Source: Prostheceraeus crozeri
Lineage: Eukaryota; Platyhelminthes; Polycladida; Euryleptidae
Reading direction: 5' to 3'
NCBI GenBank assembly: GCA_907163375.1
Contig: CAJQUW010016881.1
Span: 124,001-188,000, forward strand
DNA length: 64,000 nt
Shown here: in pieces, positions 63,001 to 64,000 of the stretch
Position numbering within the stretch: position 1 is the stretch's first letter
Layout: each line of letters opens with the position of its first letter
Notes under the pieces: generated by a model
Databases searched by the model: none
What the model was told of the DNA's origin: nothing
The model's input: only the letters and a program-made list of their open reading frames with translations
Program-made: the position numbers and the translations under genes

Positions 63001-63333
63001 TGAAAGGTGATTGGTTCTTGCTGACGACTAGGTCGGTTTTCCATTAACCAATCAGTTCTCGACCAATCATTATTCCGTTCCACTTTCTGACCATTACGTA
63101 ACACAGGCTCGTGAGCTGGGACATACGCTTCCGTATTCTCATTGCCGTTGAGAGAAGAGGATGTAATTGAATTTATATCACAGCTACTTGGTCGAGGAAT
63201 AGATGTGACGCCGACGATGGCATGTTCTTCAGCCTTCATGGCGAGAACTTTCTGTCGATGACCATAGTCTAAGAGATGATCTGCCCAAGCATTGAATCTG
63301 AGAGACTTCTGACATAAGAAGCAAAAATGTTCG
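20909..63333 (-). CDS. ZNF106-like zinc-finger and WD40 protein gene (ten exons, 5' end outside)
   Basis: Ten minus-strand exons (listed separately) join with compatible phases at all nine junctions, about 832 codons in total. The order is a matrin-like C2H2 finger, a Ser-rich disordered region, a coiled coil, an acidic/Ser-rich linker, then about six WD40 blades. This matches the N-finger to C-terminal WD40 plan of ZNF106, an RNA-associated nuclear protein in vertebrates. The blade with LALDAAVHAMV and LYIGLGNGRLLQYNL closely follows the corresponding ZNF106 blade as I recall it. The first exon starts mid-codon, so the true N terminus is to the right of the window. The two C2H2 fingers that follow the propeller in vertebrates were not located. 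Introns are large and stuffed with transposons and minisatellites. The orthology call is from domain order and recalled sequence, not a search. Confidence 0.65.
21319..21810. mobile_element. Non-autonomous hAT element with perfect 8-bp duplication
   Basis: The ends read CAGGGGCCTCCCAACTTGG and, inward from the right, CAGGGGTTCCCAACCTTTTC, which are hAT-type. CGTTAGGA flanks both sides (21311-21318 and 21811-21818) without a mismatch. At 492 bp there is no room for a transposase. It sits in the intron between exons 9 and 10 of the ZNF106-like gene. Confidence 0.9.
21948..22005. repeat. Palindrome made of two hAT-like ends
   Basis: CAGGGCTGTGGAGCCG faces its own complement across a short centre containing AGATAACG, with a 6-bp duplication (GAGCCG) in the left arm. 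CAGGGCTGTGGAG is the typical start of Zaphod/Tip100-type hAT elements, so this looks like two termini with almost no interior. Confidence 0.7.
22335..23033 (-). mobile_element. LINE (non-LTR retrotransposon) 3' fragment
   Basis: The minus strand encodes the stretch after the reverse-transcriptase core seen in many metazoan LINEs: FVYLGGIVSEDVWGDAEVRR, then SALTYGFETMALTEQQQKML, then NNWIRCICGVRLVEKQRMAE. After a frame change near 22515 comes GRPRIRWKDCIKRDLESTEE, the usual C-terminal block. The copy is 5'-truncated. The RTE-like versus CR1-like clade is not resolved. Confidence 0.8.
23142..23270 (-). CDS. ZNF106-like gene, exon 9 (WD40 blade)
   Basis: The acceptor CCACTTTCAG precedes 43 codons and the donor CTGCAG|GTAAGT follows, phase 0 at both ends. 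The segment DFSARISCLSQTQNHVLVGT followed by VEGKVHRVR has the strand pattern of a WD40 blade (I-x-C-L, then V-G-T-x-D/E-G-x-V). It is the last recognisable blade. In vertebrate ZNF106 the C-terminal zinc fingers come directly after this point. Confidence 0.75.
23349..24616. mobile_element. Foldback DNA element with ~165-bp arms and TA duplication
   Basis: Both ends begin GTCCAGTTCC inward and continue with ATGTCGC and a shared GAGATTAGGAAAACTATA block. TA flanks each side (23347-23348, 24617-24618). Each arm finishes in its own small palindrome, CGCCATTTTGGATTTTCAAA followed by ATGGC. The interior (about 900 bp) has no transposase. It sits 78 bp upstream of exon 9. Confidence 0.85.
24965..25287 (-). 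repeat. Dispersed repeat shared with 16.4-16.75 kb
   Basis: Blocks GAATTAGATTGTTTAACCG and ACGAAAAAACGTTCACAAAC also occur next to the Penelope-like element. The minus strand holds a 91-codon frame ending VKFYREVCERFFVRLLVY, which looks like protein but is unassigned. It may be a fragment of an undescribed transposon. Confidence 0.5.
26009..26374 (-). CDS. ZNF106-like gene, exon 8 (three WD40 blades)
   Basis: The acceptor GCATTCTGTAG precedes 122 codons, with donor TATCAG|GTAGGT and phase 0 at both ends. Three blades are visible: LALDAAVHAMV with LYIGLGNGRLLQYNL; PITCLSAVPEHTGLLVGADG then DGIRVVNRSG; and LPLSVIHTLGRIITFHEQTL. The pattern V-L-x-V-G-x-x-D/N-G-x-I/L is that of a WD40 propeller that mediates protein interactions. 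This exon has the clearest match to the ZNF106 propeller. Confidence 0.85.
26375..28809 (-). other. Intron 7 of the ZNF106-like gene
   Basis: This 2.4-kb intron has no recognised transposon. Two overlapping coding-like minus frames at 28246-28655 are unassigned and no splice sites support them. Confidence 0.6.
28810..28944 (-). CDS. ZNF106-like gene, exon 7 (WD40 blade)
   Basis: The acceptor TTACTGTTGCAG precedes exactly 45 codons with donor GTGAAG|GTGAGA, phase 0 at both ends. YRGHTKLVHCIALSD followed by DRLFSGGFDNTMFVFNVK is a canonical WD40 blade: the GH dipeptide, the V-x-C-I/L strand and the S-G-G-x-D-x-T turn. Confidence 0.9.
28945..29591 (-). other. Start of intron 6; nothing recognised
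   Basis: The intron that begins here runs to 40424 (11.5 kb) and holds the retroelement tail, long-TIR element, PIF/Harbinger relic, MITEs and LINE tails listed separately. No internal exon was recognised. Confidence 0.5.
29595..29891 (+). mobile_element. Retroelement ORF C-terminal tail (GIY-YIG-associated type)
   Basis: The plus strand encodes LWRHCKEHHDNIEQEFSMNI, then AMERQITESVNIKN, then INNKTEWNQPNIPTLTI before a stop. This is the pattern that follows the GIY-YIG nuclease in several metazoan retroelement proteins (W/Y-K-H-C-x-E-x-H, R-Q-I-x-E-x-V, N-N/S-K-x-E-W-N). Only the last 70 codons are recognisable, so the class is uncertain. Confidence 0.5.
29892..30350. other. No recognisable content
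   Basis: AT-rich intronic sequence between two mobile elements. Confidence 0.4.
30421..30550 (+). repeat. 43-bp tandem repeat, three copies, each with TGACGTCA
   Basis: Period is 43 bp (starts 30421, 30464, 30507) and the copies are almost identical. Each includes AATGAGTGACGTCAACGCG, with the palindrome TGACGTCA at 30447, 30490 and 30533. That octamer is the consensus CREB/ATF site. The matching right arm of the element has the diverged form TGATGTCA. Confidence 0.85.
30730..30986 (+). mobile_element. Small MITE, copy 1, nested
   Basis: A 257-bp unit starting ATAGAAAT and ending ATTTCTAT, with internal inverted blocks CTAGAATGGAAATT. Two more copies lie at 34236-34493 and 34495-34724. The shared interior includes CACATCCGGGGGAACTAAG. 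Apparent open frames in all three copies are conserved only because the DNA is repeated. Confidence 0.75.
31226..31385. mobile_element. pogo/Tigger-type MITE, 160 bp, TA duplication
   Basis: The ends are CAGTGGAACCTCCTATTGCG and, inward from the right, CAGTAGAACCTCCATATTAC, close to pogo/Tigger termini. TA flanks both sides (31224-31225, 31386-31387). Confidence 0.85.
31388..34044. other. Intron 6, interior; little recognised
   Basis: A short pyrimidine/purine-biased tandem stretch with AGAAGG-containing units lies at about 31990-32100. A 102-codon plus-strand frame at 32891-33199 is unassigned. No repeats or exons are otherwise clear. Confidence 0.4.
34236..34493 (+). mobile_element. Small MITE, copy 2 (in PIF/Harbinger element)
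   Basis: Collinear with copy 1 at 30730, including GGTCGCGGCACATCCGG and the closing TTTCTAT. A piece of the opposite terminus is attached in inverted orientation just upstream (34208-34236). Confidence 0.75.
34495..34724 (-). mobile_element. Small MITE, copy 3, inverted next to copy 2
   Basis: It is the reverse complement of copy 2 from the CTAGAATGGAAATT block onward and ends CAGTTTATTTCTAT. Copies 2 and 3 form a near-palindrome of about 490 bp. Confidence 0.75.
34855..35220 (+). CDS. Myb/SANT-like DNA-binding protein of a PIF/Harbinger element
   Basis: The frame opens with MESDAQSRRRNFSEEKKLY and encodes a three-helix Myb/SANT-like domain (about residues 10-85), with the landmarks FSEEKKLYLIEI, DTAWFGVSADFDARFPG and LKGLWKRLKAKSKKESG. 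This is the MSANTD3/Myb_DNA-bind_5 style of domain used by the second gene of PIF/Harbinger transposons, which helps the transposase reach the element ends and the nucleus. After residue 90 the sequence loses resemblance and stops at 121 codons, shorter than usual, so the 3' part may be lost or spliced. The location inside a TIR-bounded element argues for an element gene. Confidence 0.75.
   Translation: MESDAQSRRRNFSEEKKLYLIEICKIYPGVNDKGYDAKSIRVKDTAWFGVSADFDARFPGVTDLDGLKGLWKRLKAKSKKESGAERRHILGSLLPFANLLSQLQVIHSTSVLNERNSALYG
35411..38084. other. Intron 6, interior; little recognised
   Basis: Apart from the GACTCC repeat at 36.6 kb and a hAT-like end near 37.37 kb (GACTCCTCATCCCTG), no genes or elements are recognisable. 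Confidence 0.4.
36619..36712 (+). repeat. 24-bp tandem repeat, about four copies
   Basis: The unit is GGACTCCGACTCCGGGGGTT plus GATA. The same GATAGGACTCCGATTCCG word recurs at 37344, next to a Zaphod/Tip100-like end, so the repeat may derive from the inside of such an element. Confidence 0.8.
38085..39060 (+). mobile_element. LINE 3' fragment with C-terminal zinc knuckle
   Basis: The plus strand shows KGLKVNEKKMEVMLSKQTP, then PCSTCRKGVGSNSVQCIVCR (a CxxC...CxxC finger), then IYGSETWPMKVEDRQGMV, FGHVLRKPEDNWVKKAYDMD and CKELGLKESDAANRELWRK. This is the region downstream of the reverse transcriptase in a well-known group of animal LINEs. Several frame changes occur across 1 kb. The copy is 5'-truncated. 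Confidence 0.8.
39450..39909. mobile_element. Foldback element with ~165-bp arms
   Basis: CGACCAGCTCTTTGACCATC and GAAGGAAGGATTTTAC recur inverted at the right end, and similarity runs through CTATACAAATGATGGA to the centre. Arms are about 165 bp around a spacer of about 100 bp. No target duplication was resolved. It directly precedes a LINE tail. Confidence 0.7.
39910..40165 (+). mobile_element. LINE 3' tail fragment
   Basis: The frame reads GRRPPGRRKKTCFACVKDLE, then LEITEDTALNRNAWKKVIA and ends in a lysine-rich KKRQKTKK plus stop. This is the terminal block of a LINE ORF2 (GRPR-x-x-W-x-D motif region) from a copy distinct from the one at 38.1 kb. Confidence 0.65.
40425..40584 (-). CDS. 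ZNF106-like gene, exon 6 (first WD40 blade)
   Basis: The acceptor TTCGTTATTCAG precedes 160 nt with donor CTGCAG|GTAACC. It enters in phase 2 and leaves in phase 0, matching exons 5 and 7. HAHESHAVLDMCVYKGYLYT followed by AGEDAIIRKFSLQ is the first WD40 blade. A short Ser/Thr-rich lead-in precedes it. Confidence 0.85.
40585..41560 (-). other. Intron 5, 3' part; nothing recognised
   Basis: AT-rich unique sequence between exon 6 and the 31-bp array. It encodes the non-repetitive end of a very long open frame that otherwise consists of the array and is not considered a gene. Confidence 0.5.
41561..48529 (-). repeat. 31-bp minisatellite, ~225 copies, in intron 5
   Basis: On the plus strand each unit consists of CCCTTCCACCCCAATC followed by TCTTGTCTTGTGATT. 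Variants replace CCAAT by CGAAT, GAAT or AAAT, giving 31- or 32-bp units, and a few units are shortened. Since 31 is not a multiple of three, all three minus frames read the same cyclic 31-residue peptide (for example GWKGITRQEIGVEGNHKTRD), and none meets a stop. That yields apparent frames of up to 1358 codons. The plus strand meets TGA in every cycle. The array fills 7 kb of the 8.4-kb intron between exons 5 and 6. On the transcript it is purine-rich. Confidence 0.95.
48530..48971 (-). other. Intron 5, 5' part; nothing recognised
   Basis: Unique AT-rich sequence between the minisatellite and the donor of exon 5. Confidence 0.5.
48972..49266 (-). CDS. ZNF106-like gene, exon 5 (Ser/acidic linker)
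   Basis: The acceptor CTTTCTATTGCAG precedes 295 nt with donor TCTGT|GTAAGT. Entry phase 1 and exit phase 2 match exons 4 and 6. The encoded stretch is rich in Ser, Glu, Asp and Arg: EEKEDSSYEKEERQDSESSS, then RRCSSRDGSHSSVKSPVRRQ, then HHEPSSSDVDLDQTPRE. It is probably disordered and phosphorylated. No domain is apparent; it links the coiled coil to the propeller. Confidence 0.85.
49267..50368 (-). other. Intron 4, 3' end; nothing recognised
   Basis: No repeats or exons seen before the foldback at 50.37 kb. Confidence 0.5.
50369..50686. mobile_element. Foldback element next to the mariner copy
   Basis: Both ends read TAAGTCAAT-AAAGAC inward and continue with CCCTTGATTCCC, GCACTCGCCTGA and CCAGGAATCG. 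Arms are about 85 bp around a 150-bp spacer. The arms contain GGTTCGA, a B-box-like word, on the plus strand of both sides. Confidence 0.7.
50690..51981 (-). mobile_element. mariner element, 1.29 kb
   Basis: Terminal inverted repeats of about 40 bp begin CGAGAGGTGATTGAAAAG on the left and, inward from the right, CGAGGGGTGATTGATAAG; both continue TTCGCGGCC. TA flanks each side (50688-50689, 51982-51983). Length and structure are typical of full-length mariners, and one transposase gene fills the interior. Confidence 0.95.
50740..51797 (-). pseudogene. mariner transposase (D,D34D), broken
   Basis: The frame starts MLRKMDHVSNRAVIRYLGLK, the N-terminal helix-turn-helix region, and continues with the WVPRLLTPENKRAR linker and the first catalytic Asp in FITMDETWVHH. 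The second is in LFHQDNALAH and the third in YSPDLAPSDFHLF, with 34 residues between the last two, which defines the mariner D,D34D triad. One frame change around 51190 and one TGA near 51105 interrupt it, so the copy is dead. All three catalytic residues survive. The enzyme would cut and paste the element at TA sites. Confidence 0.9.
51984..53733 (-). other. Intron 4, middle; nothing recognised
   Basis: No supported exon or repeat between the mariner and the 42-bp array. Confidence 0.5.
53734..54945 (-). repeat. 42-bp minisatellite, ~29 copies, G-rich on the gene strand
   Basis: Each unit contains CTGCACTTGCCAAC, a C-rich block CCCCCTCCCCC of variable length, and ATACACATCCGCAAATAT. Unit length varies from 41 to 44 bp with the C-run. 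The minus strand (the transcribed RNA of the ZNF106-like gene) has GGGGGGAGGG tracts every 42 nt, so G-quadruplexes are plausible. Stops are so rare that both strands show overlapping open frames of 300-480 codons. These are artefacts of the repeat and not genes. Confidence 0.95.
54988..55131. repeat. Perfect 19-bp inverted repeat with a 106-bp loop
   Basis: CATTTTCGGGCAGCCACAA at 54988 is repeated as its exact complement ending at about 55131. It could be a tiny MITE. No target duplication is evident. It begins about 40 bp from the end of the 42-bp array. Confidence 0.7.
55132..56186 (-). other. Intron 4, 5' part; nothing recognised
   Basis: No coding or repeat signal that can be defended. 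Confidence 0.4.
56187..56396. mobile_element. Small foldback/MITE, ~210 bp
   Basis: ATCCACAGACCATCTTCAGG followed by TAAAGAAGA on the left is mirrored on the right by TCTTCTTTACC, then TGAAGATGGTCTGTGGAT. The centre is a very AT-rich AATAATTAATAATTC stretch. Confidence 0.75.
56697..56927 (-). CDS. ZNF106-like gene, exon 4 (acidic)
   Basis: The acceptor CTCTTCTTACAG precedes 231 nt with donor AAAGAAG|GTAAGC, phase 1 in and phase 1 out. It encodes FCGPQIEQEMPRTDFSEEDV, then TEEEEARRLNLELESPRSTS and a closing RRDILSKIMDEDSKE. An alternative acceptor at TTGTTTACAG upstream would not keep the frame with exon 3. The sequence is acidic and probably continues the tail of the coiled coil. Confidence 0.85.
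56988..57039 (-). CDS. ZNF106-like gene, exon 3 (52-nt exon)
   Basis: The acceptor TTTTTCATTTCAG is followed by 17 codons plus one base (LRMKEIQLRDKRMNILK) and donor AAAA|GTAAGA. Phase 0 in and 1 out match both neighbours exactly. The heptad-like basic sequence extends the coiled coil of exon 2. Only a 60-bp intron separates it from exon 4. Confidence 0.85.
57040..59640 (-). other. Intron 2; nothing recognised apart from a MITE at its 5' side
   Basis: Short homopolymer runs and AT-rich unique sequence. A 94-codon minus frame at 59176-59460 with a Ser/Ala-rich composition has no splice support and is not called. Confidence 0.5.
59641..59821. mobile_element. 181-bp MITE with TA duplication
   Basis: CACCTTTTCCATTTCTATTT and, inward from the right, CACCTTTTCCATGTCTATTT, each continuing CAGAT, form the termini. 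TA flanks both ends (59639-59640, 59822-59823). The interior repeats TTTCAGA and GATTTCAGAC several times. Tc1/mariner-like by target only. Confidence 0.85.
59925..60306 (-). CDS. ZNF106-like gene, exon 2 (Ser-rich region and coiled coil)
   Basis: The acceptor TGTATTTCCAG precedes 382 nt with donor GACAAG|GTATGG. Entry in phase 2 joins exon 1 and exit in phase 0 joins exon 3. The first half is Ser-rich (RRSTSRSSSTIHSTPSG, PPPSRSSTHSASPFQFG). The second half is a coiled coil: REEEVLRSQITEVDDRLEVL then NERVEALLTQIAAEEEV. The open frame continues upstream past this acceptor, but only this site gives the right phase with exon 1. Confidence 0.85.
60562..60606 (-). repeat. Inverted flank of the 72-bp array, left
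   Basis: Read outward on the minus strand: GCTCTCAACAGATAGTTC, then TGTGGCCTTGTGGGTAGAGG, then GCATG. It matches the right flank at 61902. GGCCTTGTGGGTAGA resembles a tRNA-type A box. Confidence 0.75.
60607..61905 (-). repeat. 72-bp minisatellite, 18 copies
   Basis: Each unit comprises CCGTGAATTAGCAGAGAGAA, ATCTAGCATCGAGTATATAC, TCTACACGTACCTGAGATGG and CAGTGGACTAAT. Copies are almost identical, with a few alternating positions (CCAGC/CTAGC; TACACG/CCATG). 72 is a multiple of three, and the minus frame beginning VEYILDARFLSANSRIS stays open through the units inspected. On the minus strand each unit includes CATCTCAG|GTACGT, a good 5' splice-site match, and a TTTCTCTCTGCTAATTC stretch resembling a branch point and pyrimidine tract. 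Confidence 0.95.
61902..61990 (+). repeat. Inverted flank of the 72-bp array, right
   Basis: GCTCTTAACAAATGGTCC, then GGTGGCCTTGTGGGTAGAAG, then a TGTCATGCC block. A degenerate B-box-like CTGGATCGCACC follows at the expected distance from the A-box-like word, so a tRNA-type SINE head is possible on each side, pointing outward. Confidence 0.7.
62710..63333 (-). CDS. ZNF106-like gene, exon 1 of the window (C2H2 finger and linker)
   Basis: The acceptor CTGTTACTTTACAG precedes 624 nt with donor GGCG|GTAAGA. Entry in phase 2 means at least one more coding exon lies to the right. The exon opens with EHFCFLCQKSLRFNAWADHL then LDYGHRQKVLAMKAEEHA, a matrin-like C2H2 finger (C-x2-C-x12-H-x5-H) as found in RNA- and DNA-binding proteins. 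It continues with a long low-complexity linker (SIPRPSSCDINSITSSSLNG, LIKKTQALLRSFSERQRLNL) and ends in a basic NPRNRRR. This start is a splice acceptor, not a translation start. Confidence 0.85.
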
Positions 63334-64000
63334 CTGTAAAGTAACAGAGGAGCATTTCAAAACACTGGTGAAAGATCGCATAGACGTGTAGTACATCGGA
63401 GAATCCCGAGAATAATTCGACATTTTTATGCATTAAAAACAATTGTCTCGTAATTTCCTCTTATGTCTCAAAATCATTATTTTTGCTTTTAAAAAGTATT
63501 TTCTCAAATGTAATTGACTGTAGAATGCTTGTTCAATCATTGCAGCGCAAGACTTCGAATAATCTAATTTCCACGAGGATAATTTCAAGGTCAAAGTTTA
63601 CGCACATGACCATCTTAACCTCCTTGAATGGGTTCAGTTGAGAAACCTGTCAAGAATCTTATGGGTGAGAAGCTCGCTACGAGTTTCAGCCGCTCTCCGT
63701 CAGACGGGTGTTGCTTCAACTATTCTCTTCTGCAGATACTATTTCGGTAGAAGAAACTCTACAGATTGGGTGCGCACCCAAATCTAAGATCTTCGCTAGA
63801 ACTACAGACAGAGATAACGCACTTATGCGCTATCATGAGAGCTTAGAATCCATTTTCCTGTCTGCAATCGTGATGCTTTCAAGAGGTGTGCAAAAGGTTC
63901 TCTGTTGGAGAGAACTTAATGTGCTTAGAAGGTTTCCTGTTTTCATTTTGTTAATCTCTAATAACTAATTATCTAATTGTATTTTCATTGAGTGACCCTA
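63334..64000 (-). other. Intron upstream of exon 1; nothing recognised
   Basis: No exon could be supported to the window end. An 86-codon plus frame at 63708-63968 has no family signature. Confidence 0.5.

Overview
The window looks like part of a repeat-rich invertebrate animal genome. The signs are split genes with GT/AG introns, a first exon that reads as an intermediate-filament protein, a long ZNF106-like gene, and a dense mix of metazoan transposon families: mariner, hAT, PIF/Harbinger, a piggyBac end, a Crypton-like recombinase, a Penelope-like element, LINE tails and tRNA-derived SINEs. I cannot name the phylum. No bacterial-type genes, rRNA, functional tRNA, CRISPR array, retrovirus or LTR element was recognised.

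Two host genes are visible, both on the minus strand. (1) At 5956-6210 lies a first coding exon with the head and the start of coil 1A of an intermediate-filament protein; the remaining exons are not recognisable here. (2) A ZNF106-like gene fills about two thirds of the window. Ten exons between 63333 and 20909 join with matching phases at every junction. They encode a matrin-like C2H2 finger, a Ser-rich linker, a coiled coil, an acidic linker and about six WD40 blades. Its 5' end lies to the right of the window. The two C-terminal C2H2 fingers of vertebrate ZNF106 were not found.

The introns of gene 2 hold three minisatellites. A 31-bp repeat (41561-48529, about 225 copies) is stop-free in all three frames of the gene strand. 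A 42-bp repeat (53734-54945) puts G-runs on the gene strand. A 72-bp repeat (60607-61905, 18 copies) lies between outward-facing inverted repeats and carries a splice-donor-like CAG|GTACGT in each unit. All the very long open frames in the first two arrays are by-products of the repeats, not genes.

Layout from left: 0-9 kb, a piggyBac-like tail, a foldback element, a Crypton-like element (2.4-4.3 kb), the filament exon, a second foldback and a piggyBac end; 9-15 kb, no recognisable content; 15-21 kb, a hAT relic, SINEs and a 2.2-kb Penelope-like element with short direct terminal repeats; 21-29 kb, the last recognised exons of gene 2 with a hAT element, a LINE tail and a foldback; 29-40 kb, an 11.5-kb intron with a long-TIR element carrying three CRE-like sites, a PIF/Harbinger relic with a Myb/SANT ORF, small MITEs and LINE tails; 40-49 kb, the 31-bp array; 49-56 kb, exon, foldback, mariner and the 42-bp array; 56-64 kb, the first recognised exons of gene 2, a small MITE and the 72-bp array.
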